DNA from: an uncultured SAR86 cluster bacterium
Lineage (GTDB): Bacteria > Pseudomonadota > Gammaproteobacteria > Magnimaribacterales > AG-339-G14
Reading direction: 5' to 3'
DNA: 64,000 bases
Assembly: GCA_902635045.1 (NCBI GenBank)
Contig: CACPMT010000003.1
Location: forward strand, 1 to 64,000
Within the stretch, counting starts at the first letter, position 1, and each line of letters starts with the position of its first letter. Shown here piece after piece: positions 1 to 8,015 of this stretch. Both the position numbers and the translations under genes were made by a program. Under the pieces are notes generated by a model. It searched no databases. It saw only the letters and a program-made list of their open reading frames with translations, and had not been told where the DNA came from.

Positions 1-573
1 ACAGAAAAATCAGCAAATTATTGGGCTTCTGGAATCAGTTTGGTTGCTCACATGCAATCACCTAAAGTTCCTGCTTTTCACTTCAATACAAGATTTTTAG
101 TTACAGATGACTCTTGGTTTGGGGGTGGTGCAGATATGACTCCTACCCTAGAGAACCAAAAGGACACAGATACTTTTCATAGAAAAATGAAGGAGTCTTG
201 CGATTCAACTGACAAAAACTATTACAAAGAATTTAAAAAAAATTGCGACGAATATTTTTACCTGCCTCATAGAGAGGAAGCCAGAGGGGTAGGAGGTATT
301 TTTTTTGATCATTTAAATACAAACGATTGGGAGAGAGACTTTAACTTTGTAAAAGAAGTTGGAAAAAAGACTTTAGAAGCAATTACAGAAATTATTGAGA
401 CTAACAAAGATAAAAAGTGGACAAAAGATGAAAAAGAAAAACAATTGATTAAAAGAGGCAGATACGTTGAGTTTAATTTAATCTGGGATAGAGGGACTTT
501 GTTTGGGTTAAAAACTGGCGGATCAACAGAAGCTATTCTAATGTCAATGCCTCCCGAAGCTAAGTGGTCGTAA
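1..573 (+). CDS. hemF: Oxygen-dependent coproporphyrinogen III oxidase, 5' end cut by window
   Basis: HemF oxidatively decarboxylates coproporphyrinogen III to protoporphyrinogen IX with O2 in the cytoplasm. The frame is open from base 1, so the N-terminal part lies outside the window; the TTG at base 40 in the ORF track is an internal Leu. About 190 residues are visible, with the family block WFGGGADMTP, the PHREEARGVGG segment and the closing RGRYVEFN...ILMSMPP block. The protein ends soon after MSMPP, lacking the tail of the E. coli enzyme and looking closer to the shorter alphaproteobacterial form. The stop TAA is followed directly by the ATG of hemJ, so two consecutive steps of heme synthesis are co-transcribed. 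Confidence 0.95.
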   Translation, partial: TEKSANYWASGISLVAHMQSPKVPAFHFNTRFLVTDDSWFGGGADMTPTLENQKDTDTFHRKMKESCDSTDKNYYKEFKKNCDEYFYLPHREEARGVGGIFFDHLNTNDWERDFNFVKEVGKKTLEAITEIIETNKDKKWTKDEKEKQLIKRGRYVEFNLIWDRGTLFGLKTGGSTEAILMSMPPEAKWS

Positions 574-996
574 ATGATTTTTCTCACAATCAAAGTAATA
601 CATATTGTGTCGGTGATAGCCTGGATGGCTGCGCTTTTCTATTTGCCTAGATTATTTGTCTATCACGCAAAACATAATAATGAATCTTATATAAGTAGTG
701 TTTTCAAGGTTATGGAATCCAAACTTTACGGAGTTATAGCAACGCCTTCAATGATAATAGTGTGGGTTTCTGGATTGGCATTAATTTACTATTTGGGAAT
801 TCAAAAATGGCTGATTTTAAAAATTTTATTTGTAATTTTAATGACACTGTTTCATTTTTTCTTATTCTTTTCTCTAAAAAAATTTGAAAAGGATTTAAAC
901 CAATACTCAGAAAGATTTTTTAGGATAGTTAATGAAATTCCAACTATTTTGCTTTTAATTATTGTTTCTTTGGTAGTATTTCAGCCAATTATTTAA
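574..996 (+). CDS. hemJ: Protoporphyrinogen IX oxidase, HemJ family
   Basis: HemJ is an integral membrane protein that oxidises protoporphyrinogen IX to protoporphyrin IX, the step after HemF. The 140-residue sequence has four hydrophobic segments and the family blocks IKVIHIVSVIAWMAALFYLPRLF near the N-terminus, with the conserved His, and NEIPT near the C-terminus. The ATG abuts the hemF stop with no gap. HemJ replaces HemG/HemY in many alphaproteobacteria and cyanobacteria and in some gammaproteobacteria. Assignment rests on motif recognition plus the hemF neighbour. Confidence 0.9.
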   Translation: MIFLTIKVIHIVSVIAWMAALFYLPRLFVYHAKHNNESYISSVFKVMESKLYGVIATPSMIIVWVSGLALIYYLGIQKWLILKILFVILMTLFHFFLFFSLKKFEKDLNQYSERFFRIVNEIPTILLLIIVSLVVFQPII

Positions 997-998
997 AA

Positions 999-1409
999 AT
1001 GATTATATTTAAATTTTTTTGGTGGGCTGTATTTATCGGAAGTGCAATTGCTTCTATTGGTTCTTTTACAAATGAAAAAGCAAATTCTATGGGGCGATTA
1101 AAAAATTATGCTGGGATATCTTTCTTAACGATATTCGTAATTACTTATTTTGTAGGAACATTTTTTAATTTTATTCCTGAAGTTTTGACTATTTTATATG
1201 ATTTATTTTATTGGATTTTTACGTTTTCTTCATTTTTACAAATCTTATGGTGGTATATTTTTGTTGGGAGTTTTTTTGTCAGTATGAGCCTATTTCTTTC
1301 ACTGATCTCAAAAGAAAAGGGTCCAAAAGAAAGACTTGTTCTTAGTTTTGCATCTGGCTTTATATGCATTCTTACCTTTTTGACGGGAATGTATTTTGGT
1401 TTTGTTTAG
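999..1409 (+). CDS. Unknown four-helix membrane protein downstream of hemJ
   Basis: A 136-residue, very hydrophobic protein with about four membrane segments (near residues 5-22, 38-57, 63-97 and 112-136). Short charged loops (NEKANSMGRLKN, SKEKGPKER) separate them. I recognise no family. It begins 2 bp after hemJ stops and is surely in the same transcript. Its size and four-helix plan recall HemJ/CopD-like proteins, but the HemJ histidine block is absent, so a heme role is only guilt by association. It ends 9 bp before the convergent ubiquinone hydroxylase gene. Confidence 0.7.
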   Translation: MIIFKFFWWAVFIGSAIASIGSFTNEKANSMGRLKNYAGISFLTIFVITYFVGTFFNFIPEVLTILYDLFYWIFTFSSFLQILWWYIFVGSFFVSMSLFLSLISKEKGPKERLVLSFASGFICILTFLTGMYFGFV

Positions 1410-1418
1410 ATTCTGAAA

Positions 1419-2549
1419 TTAAAGCTCGGTCGCTAATTCCATAAATTTTTTCTTTAGCGGCGATACTTTGTTGGCAATATTGAAAGCAGTATTTCTAAAC
1501 AATTTAACCCAAATATTCTTTTGGCTAAAACCTCTTTTAAAAGCTTCCATGCTAGCTGCAAGTCCTAAGTTGATCGGTATCCTTTTTCGATTATAGGATG
1601 AAGTTATTTCTTTCATTTTTTCTAGCCCATTCAATTTTATCAATTCTGCTAAACATTCAACGTCTCCAATACCAGCATTAAGTCCAAGGCCAGCCAAGGG
1701 GTGGATATGGTGCGCGGAATCTCCAACTAGAAAAATGCCATTATTTGCAAAAGTTTTAGCCGAAAGATGATGTAAGGGAAAATGTTGTCTTTTTGAAAGC
1801 ATTTCTAATTTGCCAATCTGTTCACTAAATTTATTTTTAACTTCAGCAGTAAATTCATTCTCAGACATAGAGATGAACTTATAAGACACATCATCATCTA
1901 TTGACCAAATCATAGTAGATTCATCTTCCTTAATTGGTAGAAGGGCAAGGGGTCCAATAGAAGTGAAGGTTTGCTTAATGCAATTATCGTTAATCTCAGT
2001 CTTGAAATTTGTAACTATAGCGGTTTGGTTGTAGCTCCAAGATCTAAAATTAATTTCTGCCAATTCTCTTACTTTTGAATTCATACCATCACAACCAATT
2101 ATCATTTTGGCTTGAAGAGTTTGTTTACTTGTTTTGCAGACAATTGCACCCGAAGAATGATCGATTTTAATAAGAGGCTCTCCCCAGAAACTTTCAATAT
2201 TATTCTTTTGAAATTCTCCTATTAAATTTTTTTGAATTTCTCCCTCTCTTATAATATAGCCAAGGTTTGGTAAATTTGCTTCTTGGGCATTAAAGTCGAT
2301 GAAGCCAGTACCTTCCTGATCCCAAACTTTTATTTGCTCGTAAGGAAAAGCAGAATTTTCAATTTTTTTCCAAACATTTAAACTATTGAAGAAAGCCTTA
2401 CTTTTTTGGTTCACGGAAAGATGTCTGAAGCTATTAGGAAAAGTTTCTTTCGAATCGACTATAGCCACTTTGTAGCCTAATTGAGAAGTTTTAATTGCTA
2501 AAGCTGAACCAACTACTCCTGACCCTATTATTAATATATCAAAGCCCAT
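1419..2549 (-). CDS. UbiH/UbiI/VisC-family FAD-dependent ubiquinone hydroxylase
   Basis: A flavin monooxygenase that hydroxylates the ubiquinone ring on the cytoplasmic face of the inner membrane. The 376-residue protein opens with a dinucleotide-binding GxGxxG (IIGSGVVGSALA). It carries the second FAD motif GDSAHHIHPLAGLGLN near residue 280, diagnostic of the UbiH/COQ6 family. It follows pepP directly, as ubiH does in Escherichia and Pseudomonas. Those genomes have two adjacent paralogues (ubiH, ubiI); only one is here, so which ring position it hydroxylates cannot be told, and it may act at more than one. Confidence 0.9.
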   Translation of the reverse strand: MGFDILIIGSGVVGSALAIKTSQLGYKVAIVDSKETFPNSFRHLSVNQKSKAFFNSLNVWKKIENSAFPYEQIKVWDQEGTGFIDFNAQEANLPNLGYIIREGEIQKNLIGEFQKNNIESFWGEPLIKIDHSSGAIVCKTSKQTLQAKMIIGCDGMNSKVRELAEINFRSWSYNQTAIVTNFKTEINDNCIKQTFTSIGPLALLPIKEDESTMIWSIDDDVSYKFISMSENEFTAEVKNKFSEQIGKLEMLSKRQHFPLHHLSAKTFANNGIFLVGDSAHHIHPLAGLGLNAGIGDVECLAELIKLNGLEKMKEITSSYNRKRIPINLGLAASMEAFKRGFSQKNIWVKLFRNTAFNIANKVSPLKKKFMELATEL

Positions 2550-3848
2550 TTATGAACTCATGAGTTTTTCGATGTCTTTTATTGTTTTTGGAACTGAAGA
2601 AGTTAGAATCTCCGGATCACCCTCAGTTACTAACACATCATCTTCAATTCTTATTCCAATATTCAAATATTCTTTTGGGACATTTTTGAGATCTTCCTTA
2701 AAATAAATTCCTGGTTCAATTGTTGTAATCATTCCTGGTAAATATTTTCTCCAATTTCCATTTTTCCCATAACTACCAACATCATGAACATCCATCCCCA
2801 TCCAATGACCAACTCTGTGCATATAAAAATCTCGATAGGCTCCATTTTCAATTAATTCATTTATTTCTCCATTCAAAATTTTTAAATCAATCAAGCCTTG
2901 AGTGATTACTTCGATTGCTTTTTTTTCTGTTTCATTGGGAGTAAGGCCTTTCTTTACTGTCTTGATACACTCTATATTCGCATCTAGAACTATTTCATAT
3001 ACTGCTTGTTGAGCTCTTGAAAACTTTCCATTAACTGGAAATGTTCTTGTAATATCGCTTGCATATCCATTAAATTCACATCCTGCATCTACCAGAACTA
3101 AATCACCATCCATGAGCAAATCTTTATTGTCACTATAATGAAGAATACAAGCATTTTTTCCGCCACCAACTATAGAAGGATAGGCGCAATTTCTAGCACC
3201 TTTTTTCATAAACTCATGCACATATTCAGCTTCTAATTGATACTCATACATTTTAGGACAAACATTCTTCATAGCTCTTATATGAGCAGCGGAAGATATT
3301 TCACATGCTTCTTTGATTGTTTTTATTTCTTCTTTGGTTTTGATTAATCTAATTTCATGTAAAAGTAAGTCAATAGAGTGGACTTCTTCTGGAATAAAAT
3401 GATTAGTTCTAGAAGTGGTTTTCTTCAACGAGGTTATATTTTTATTTACTTCATCTTCTAAAAGCTTATTTAAATTTTTTTGGAAATATATTCTTTCCTT
3501 ATTTATTAAAAATTTAGATATTTCTTCGCTGAATGCTTCAATAGGGAAACCAAACTTTGCACCAATTTTTCTACAATTACTTGGCCCCATTCTGTTTCCT
3601 TCCCATTGCTCTTTGGAAGGATCTTTATCCTGACAGAATATAGTAAATTCTCCAGAATCGTCAGATTCTATTATTGCCACAGCATTAGGCTCATCAAACC
3701 CAATGAGATAAAGAAAATCACTATTTTGACGGAAAGGAAATTCTACATCCCCGTTTCTTATTTGAGTATTTGAACCAAAAATAATTGCTAAAGAATTCTT
3801 GGGCATCTCTGACACTAATTTTTTTCTTCTTTCTAAATGTTCATTCAT
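2550..3848 (-). CDS. pepP: Xaa-Pro aminopeptidase P
   Basis: A metallo-aminopeptidase that removes N-terminal residues preceding proline. The 432-residue protein has an N-terminal aminopeptidase-P domain (about residues 1-130) and a C-terminal pita-bread catalytic domain. Metal ligands are recognisable: Asp in LVDAGCEFNGY, Asp in YASDITRTFP, His in HRVGHWMGMDVHD, Glu in TTIEPGIYF and Glu in GIRIEDD. It is followed immediately by the ubiquinone hydroxylase gene. Upstream lies the divergent coiled-coil/zapA operon, the usual gammaproteobacterial arrangement. The gap to the divergent gene is about 55 bp and must hold both promoters. Confidence 0.95.
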   Translation of the reverse strand: MNEHLERRKKLVSEMPKNSLAIIFGSNTQIRNGDVEFPFRQNSDFLYLIGFDEPNAVAIIESDDSGEFTIFCQDKDPSKEQWEGNRMGPSNCRKIGAKFGFPIEAFSEEISKFLINKERIYFQKNLNKLLEDEVNKNITSLKKTTSRTNHFIPEEVHSIDLLLHEIRLIKTKEEIKTIKEACEISSAAHIRAMKNVCPKMYEYQLEAEYVHEFMKKGARNCAYPSIVGGGKNACILHYSDNKDLLMDGDLVLVDAGCEFNGYASDITRTFPVNGKFSRAQQAVYEIVLDANIECIKTVKKGLTPNETEKKAIEVITQGLIDLKILNGEINELIENGAYRDFYMHRVGHWMGMDVHDVGSYGKNGNWRKYLPGMITTIEPGIYFKEDLKNVPKEYLNIGIRIEDDVLVTEGDPEILTSSVPKTIKDIEKLMSS

Positions 3849-3903
3849 CAGAGGTATTTTATATTATTGTGGCTTCTCTTCTAGCAGAAGACTAAAATTA
3901 AGC

Positions 3904-4092
3904 ATGTCCAAAGATAATTTAGAAAAAAATCTGAATGAACTTTTACTCCTGTCAAAAAAATTGCGTGAAGCAAATAAAGATTTAAGAAATAAAAATTCCA
4001 AGCTTAATTTGGAAAATAAAAACTTAAAAGAAAAACTTGAAATAACCAAAAATAAAATTGAAAATCTAATAAATAAATTGGAGTCTGTATGA
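3904..4092 (+). CDS. Small coiled-coil protein upstream of zapA (TIGR02449-like)
   Basis: A 62-residue, highly charged protein that is predicted coiled coil almost end to end, with heptad-spaced Leu/Ile (LNELLLLSKKLREANKDL). The ORF track begins earlier at 3799 inside pepP. I choose the ATG at 3904 because the residues before it read antisense to pepP and the coiled coil starts here. Its last four bases overlap the zapA start (ATGA). A small coiled-coil protein of this type, known as TIGR02449 and reminiscent of ZapB, lies at this spot in other gammaproteobacteria. The link to cell division is inferred from position. Confidence 0.75.
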   Translation: MSKDNLEKNLNELLLLSKKLREANKDLRNKNSKLNLENKNLKEKLEITKNKIENLINKLESV

Positions 4093-4454
4093 GTGATGAA
4101 GAATCAAAAGAGATTATATCTTTAAAAATAGCTGGAATTGATTACCAGTTATATTGTCCAGAAGAAGAACAAGAGACATTACTGGAAGCAGCTGATTATT
4201 TAAATAAAAAAATTAAAAAACTTAAAAGACAAACAAAATTTCTTTCAGTTGAAAAAGTAGCTCTTTTAGCAGGTTTAGAAATTACAAATGAAATGATGAA
4301 TGAGTCTAATAAACAAAATGAATCTAAACCTCAAAAAACTCCTGTTGAAACAAAGAAGAATACTGACGATTCTGAGGATTCAAAAAAAGAAACAGTTGAC
4401 GATAGCTTGAGTTTGAAGTTAGTGGATGAAATATCTGAGCTATCCAAACTCTAA
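4089..4454 (+). CDS. zapA: Cell division protein ZapA
   Basis: ZapA binds and bundles FtsZ protofilaments at the division ring. The N-terminal about 75 residues show the ZapA fold pattern (ISLKIAGIDYQLYCPEEE, then AADYLNKKI and VALLAGLEITNE). They are followed by a low-complexity acidic/Lys/Thr/Ser tail of about 45 residues that typical ZapA of about 100-110 residues has only in part. It is translationally coupled to the preceding coiled-coil gene and followed by 6S RNA and fau, the classic gammaproteobacterial order. Confidence 0.9.
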   Translation: MSDEESKEIISLKIAGIDYQLYCPEEEQETLLEAADYLNKKIKKLKRQTKFLSVEKVALLAGLEITNEMMNESNKQNESKPQKTPVETKKNTDDSEDSKKETVDDSLSLKLVDEISELSKL

Positions 4455-4461
4455 ATTTTGT

Positions 4462-4467
4462 TATAAT
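4462..4467 (+). promoter_or_regulatory. -10 box of the 6S RNA promoter
   Basis: A perfect TATAAT lies just after the zapA stop. A start about 7 nt downstream, near 4474, coincides with the 5' strand of the closing stem of the 6S RNA. No convincing -35 box is visible. Confidence 0.55.
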
Positions 4468-4473
4468 TTTTTT

Positions 4474-4643
4474 GCTTCCTGGGTTATTTGCCAATTGAAT
4501 AACACTTTGAGCCGATACAAAATAAATAGGGAATTTGATACTAACTCCTGTTGAGCGCCCATTAGGGCAGCCTGATGGAAAGAGATTCTTCCCGACCTGA
4601 ACTTTCGGTTCAGGGAAATTCAATAGCGGTAACTTGGGAAAGC
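4474..4643 (+). ncRNA. ssrS: 6S RNA
   Basis: 6S RNA mimics an open promoter and sequesters sigma70 RNA polymerase in stationary phase. The locus between zapA and fau is its standard place in gammaproteobacteria. The element GAGCCGATAC matches the conserved GAGCCGATA of E. coli 6S RNA. The ends pair as a long closing stem: GCTT-CCTGGGTT (from 4474) with AACTTGGGAAAGC (ending at 4643), leaving one bulged A. A strong internal hairpin CCTGAAC-TTTC-GGTTCAGG lies in the 3' half. The ends are set from the -10 box and the stem and may be off by several nucleotides. No independent terminator is seen before fau, so processing from a 6S-fau transcript is likely. Confidence 0.88.
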
Positions 4644-4651
4644 CTTGAGAA

Positions 4652-5224
4652 ATGACAAAAAAAGAAGCTAGAAATCTTATAAATAAGCATTTTAATAATC
4701 TATCTAAAAAAGAAAAAAAAAATTTAGATTCTAGAATTTTAAAAAATTTTTTAGAGTTCGTTGATATTTCAAAATGTAAAAAAATTGGTTCTTATTTTTC
4801 TCTTTTTAATGAAGCCAACACTGATCATATAAATGATTTTTTGACAAAGACAGGGATTCAAATATTCTTACCAAAAATACCTGAAGAAAAAGATGCAAAA
4901 AAATTAAGTTTTTTTAGATATATAAAAAAAGATAAATTAACAAAAAATAGATTTGGTATTTTTGAACCTTCAAAAAATGAGAATCCCTCAGATATAAATG
5001 ATCTAGATTTAATATTGGTTCCATTTAGAGCTGTAAATAAAAATCTTTACAGATTAGGATATGGTGGGGGTTTTTATGATTGTTCATTATCGGGAATTAA
5101 CTCAAATAAATGTTTGGGTTTAGGATATGACTTTCAAATTCTAGATGAATTCGATATCGAACCACATGATTTTAAATTAGGAAAATTAATAACACCTGAA
5201 GGTTACTTTAAGAATGCTTTATAG
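4652..5224 (+). CDS. fau: 5-formyltetrahydrofolate cyclo-ligase
   Basis: It converts 5-formyl-THF to 5,10-methenyl-THF using ATP. The 190-residue protein begins with the family's basic helix (TKKEARNLINKHFNNLSKKEK). It contains the signature LILVPFRAVNKNLYRLGYGGGFYD near residues 120-145; here Phe-Arg replaces the more usual PxxxFD/GxR wording, but the YGGGFYD core is intact. It lies 8 bp beyond 6S RNA, as ygfA does in E. coli. The 3' end overlaps the convergent ilvA end by about 22 bp. Confidence 0.93.
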   Translation: MTKKEARNLINKHFNNLSKKEKKNLDSRILKNFLEFVDISKCKKIGSYFSLFNEANTDHINDFLTKTGIQIFLPKIPEEKDAKKLSFFRYIKKDKLTKNRFGIFEPSKNENPSDINDLDLILVPFRAVNKNLYRLGYGGGFYDCSLSGINSNKCLGLGYDFQILDEFDIEPHDFKLGKLITPEGYFKNAL

Positions 5225-6735
5225 CCTGCGTTTTCTGAAACTCTCGTAAAAGGATATTCTGTATTCAATAAGTCTTTATTGAGTTTATTTAATTGTGAAT
5301 CCTTTATAGAAAATCCAACTAAAGCTCCTCCATAGATTGACCCTTGATTTTTATAATGAAAAAGAGAGATATTCCACTTATCTTTTAGTAGATCTAAAAA
5401 TTGCATTAAAGCTCCTGGCCTTTCGGGAAAATCAACTTTGAAAACTTCCTCTGTTTCTCCATTTGATAGTTCCGGAGCTCTTCCACCTGACATGTATCTT
5501 AAGTGTACTTTTGAAATTTCGTCATCGCTCAAATCTGTAATTTTATATTCTTTTAGTTTCATCGATTTAATAAAGGATTTTTTTTCTTTTTCCCCTTTAT
5601 TAAATTCTAACCCAAGCAGAATTTTTGCTTCTTGTGTTTTGTCTAGTCTATAACTAAATTCTGTAATATTTTTTTGACCAATAGATTTGCATAATTTTCT
5701 GAATGTTCCTTTTTTTTCAGGAATATTTATTCCAAAAATCATTTCTTTCTTCTCGCCCATTTTTGATCTTTCTACAATATGAGCGAGAGATTCAAAGTTG
5801 AGATTTGATCCACAGTAAGTCGCGATTAAGTTTTTATTTTTTATCTTTTTATTAATTACGTACTTTTTTAAACCAGCTAGTGCTAAAGCTCCAGTTGGTT
5901 CAGGAATAGTTCGAGTGTCAATAAAAGTATCTTTTACAGCTGCGCAAATTTCGTCTGTACTTACAGTAATAGAATCGTCAATCCATTCTTTAATTAATTT
6001 GTAGTTATGCTTCCCAATCTGTTTAGCAGCTGCTCCGTCAGCAAATAGACCCACCTCTTTGAGTTTTATTCTTCTATTTGCTTTCAAAGAGCTATTTAGA
6101 CCCGCGGCATCTGCAGCTTCGACTGCAACTATCTTTATTTTTGGATTAACAGTTTTAACATATGCACCAATGCCCGAGATTAAACCTCCACCACCAACTG
6201 CAATAAAAATAATATCAATTTTTTTATCGAATTGATCTAAAAGCTCCTTTCCAATTGTTCCTTGTCCCGCAATAACAAATGGATCATCAAAAGGATGGAT
6301 AAAAGGTAAGTTTTTGATTTTGCAAAAATTTAAAGATTCCTCTAAGGCTTCATCAAAATTATCTCCTACTAGAACAGTTTTTGCGCCATAACTTTTTACC
6401 GATTCAACTTTTATTGAGGGAGTTGTTCTTGGCATAAAAATTGTCGACCTAATTTTTAAACTTTTAGCTGAGTAGGCAACACCTTGGGCGTGGTTTCCTG
6501 CTGAGGCAGTGACGACATGTTTTGCGTTTTCCTTTTCTACCAAATTAGAAATTTTGTTATATGCGCCCCTAATTTTGAAAGAGTGAGTAGGCTGAAGATC
6601 TTCGCGTTTTAAAAATATATTATTAGAAAATTGTGAGGAAACACTTTCCGCCTTTGTAATAGGGGATTTTATTGCGACATCATAAACTTTAGATGAAGAT
6701 ATTTTGTCTAAATAATTTTTGCTATATTTATTCAT
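5203..6735 (-). CDS. ilvA: Biosynthetic threonine ammonia-lyase
   Basis: A PLP enzyme that deaminates threonine to 2-oxobutanoate, the first committed step of isoleucine synthesis. The 510 residues comprise a fold-type II PLP domain (Lys in HSFKIRGAYNKI near residue 53, ASAGNHAQGVAYSA, and the phosphate loop VGGGGLISG) and a C-terminal regulatory region with two ACT-like subdomains (from about residue 325, EKKGTFRKLC and FPERPGALMQFL). The double regulatory region is the isoleucine/valine-responsive biosynthetic type, not catabolic TdcB. It is divergent from rpiA, the same pairing as in Pseudomonas. Confidence 0.96.
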   Translation of the reverse strand: MNKYSKNYLDKISSSKVYDVAIKSPITKAESVSSQFSNNIFLKREDLQPTHSFKIRGAYNKISNLVEKENAKHVVTASAGNHAQGVAYSAKSLKIRSTIFMPRTTPSIKVESVKSYGAKTVLVGDNFDEALEESLNFCKIKNLPFIHPFDDPFVIAGQGTIGKELLDQFDKKIDIIFIAVGGGGLISGIGAYVKTVNPKIKIVAVEAADAAGLNSSLKANRRIKLKEVGLFADGAAAKQIGKHNYKLIKEWIDDSITVSTDEICAAVKDTFIDTRTIPEPTGALALAGLKKYVINKKIKNKNLIATYCGSNLNFESLAHIVERSKMGEKKEMIFGINIPEKKGTFRKLCKSIGQKNITEFSYRLDKTQEAKILLGLEFNKGEKEKKSFIKSMKLKEYKITDLSDDEISKVHLRYMSGGRAPELSNGETEEVFKVDFPERPGALMQFLDLLKDKWNISLFHYKNQGSIYGGALVGFSIKDSQLNKLNKDLLNTEYPFTRVSENAGYKAFLK

Positions 6736-6755
6736 AGTGATAACGAAAGCAAAGC

Positions 6756-6761
6756 ATTATA
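6756..6761 (-). promoter_or_regulatory. -10 box upstream of ilvA
   Basis: On the minus strand this reads TATAAT, 20 bp before the ilvA start codon. It would give a leader of about 14 nt. The hexamer 17 bp upstream (CTGGAA) is a poor -35 match. Confidence 0.4.
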
Positions 6762-6803
6762 CTTTTAGATATATTAAGTTCCAGTAAATTAAATTAAGCA
6801 TCA

Positions 6804-7460
6804 ATGACCTCAAAAGAATTAGTAGCTTCTTATACCTACGAGCTTATCAAAAATAAGTTTCACAAGGATTTTATTTTGGGTATTGGCACTGGCTCTACGG
6901 CAAACTGTTTTATTGAAATAATAAAAAAAGAAAGGCCAGAAATTAAAGCTTTGGTCTCTAGTTCTGAAGCAAGTAGTGATATTTTAAGATCTGAGGGGTT
7001 TGAAATCTCAGAATTAAATGATGTTGGTGGACCAGATTTGTATGTTGATGGTGCAGATGAAGTTAATGATAAATTTGAATTGATAAAAGGTGGGGGAGGC
7101 GCTCATACAAGAGAAAAAATTCTTGCCGCCGCTTCAAGAGAATTTATTTGTATCATTGACGATAGTAAAATTGTAAAAAAATTAGGATCTTTTCCTTTAG
7201 CGATTGAAGTTATTCCGTCGGCTAGAAGCTATGTAGCTAGACAAATTGTTGCAATGGGAGGAAAACCAACTTATCGAGTAGGATTTGTTACGGATAATGG
7301 AAATCAAATAATAGATGTAATTAACTTGAATTTTGACGTTCCTTACGAAACTGAAATTAGATTGAATAGAATTCCTGGAGTGGTGGATAATGGCATATTT
7401 GCTACAAGAACAGCAGATAAAGTTATTAGCGCTAACTCTTCTGAAGCGAGGGCTCTATAA
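6804..7460 (+). CDS. rpiA: Ribose-5-phosphate isomerase A
   Basis: It interconverts ribose-5-phosphate and ribulose-5-phosphate in the pentose phosphate pathway. The 218 residues show the RpiA landmarks in order: GIGTGSTANCFI (phosphate loop, about residues 26-37), VDGADEVN (catalytic Asp pair, near 80), KGGGGAHTREKI (Lys/Glu, near 93) and PGVVDNGIFA near the end. Length matches E. coli RpiA (219). It is divergent from ilvA, and its last six bases overlap the convergent peroxidase gene. Confidence 0.97.
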   Translation: MTSKELVASYTYELIKNKFHKDFILGIGTGSTANCFIEIIKKERPEIKALVSSSEASSDILRSEGFEISELNDVGGPDLYVDGADEVNDKFELIKGGGGAHTREKILAAASREFICIIDDSKIVKKLGSFPLAIEVIPSARSYVARQIVAMGGKPTYRVGFVTDNGNQIIDVINLNFDVPYETEIRLNRIPGVVDNGIFATRTADKVISANSSEARAL

Positions 7461-8015
7461 AAGCAATTCTAAATTTTTTATTACTTCTGGGCTACTTGGT
7501 TCAACTTTGCTAGAAAAAGTTTTGACTATTTTTCCTTCTTTCGAAATTAGATATTTAGTGAAGTTCCACGCCGGTTCAGAACCTGATTCTTCCATAATTT
7601 GCTTGTAGAAGGAATTAGCTTTGCTTCCTGTAACGCTTGAGGTAGCAAAAAGCGGGAAGGTAACCCCATAATTTGTACTGCAAAATTCTTTCACATCTCC
7701 TTCATCGCTGAACTCTTGAAACATAAAATCTCTTGAAGGAAATCCTAAAATTACAAAATCTCTTTCCGCGTATTCTTTATATAAGGCTTGTAAACTTTCA
7801 TACTGATAAGTGAAGCCACATCTGCTTGCAACGTTAACTGCTAAAATTACCTTATCTTTATATTTACATAGATTTTCAGTTTTATTTGAATCTAAAACTC
7901 TAAGTTCATGATCAAGCAAATTGGGACAATATTTACTGTTCTCATTGGGGACAGAAAGAACTAAACCAGTAAAAAAAAGAATTAAATTTAAGGTGATGAT
8001 TTTTATTAATTTCAT
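7455..8015 (-). CDS. Exported glutathione-peroxidase-family protein
   Basis: A thiol peroxidase of the GPx family reducing hydroperoxides. After a cleavable or anchoring hydrophobic N-terminus (about residues 3-22) come NVASRCGFTYQYESLQ with the peroxidatic Cys near residue 66, GFPSRDFMFQEF (equivalent of the family's GFPxNQFxxQE, with Asp where Gln is usual), and WNFTKYL. The signal-like N-terminus implies a periplasmic enzyme, unlike cytoplasmic BtuE. Its start overlaps the upstream L,D-transpeptidase stop by 4 bp, so it is translationally coupled to an envelope gene. The physiological reductant cannot be told. Confidence 0.88.
   Translation of the reverse strand: MKLIKIITLNLILFFTGLVLSVPNENSKYCPNLLDHELRVLDSNKTENLCKYKDKVILAVNVASRCGFTYQYESLQALYKEYAERDFVILGFPSRDFMFQEFSDEGDVKEFCSTNYGVTFPLFATSSVTGSKANSFYKQIMEESGSEPAWNFTKYLISKEGKIVKTFSSKVEPSSPEVIKNLELLL

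Noticed and set aside
309-593. 94-residue minus-strand ORF opposite hemF
   Set aside because: It lies entirely antisense to recognisable HemF motifs and resembles no family; a shadow frame.
3799-3903. N-terminal extension of the coiled-coil ORF in the track
   Set aside because: These codons are antisense to the pepP start and carry no coiled-coil pattern; the ATG at 3904 fits better.
4324-4623. 99-residue minus-strand ORF across the zapA end and 6S RNA
   Set aside because: It covers the structured 6S RNA and the zapA tail in antisense; chance open frame.
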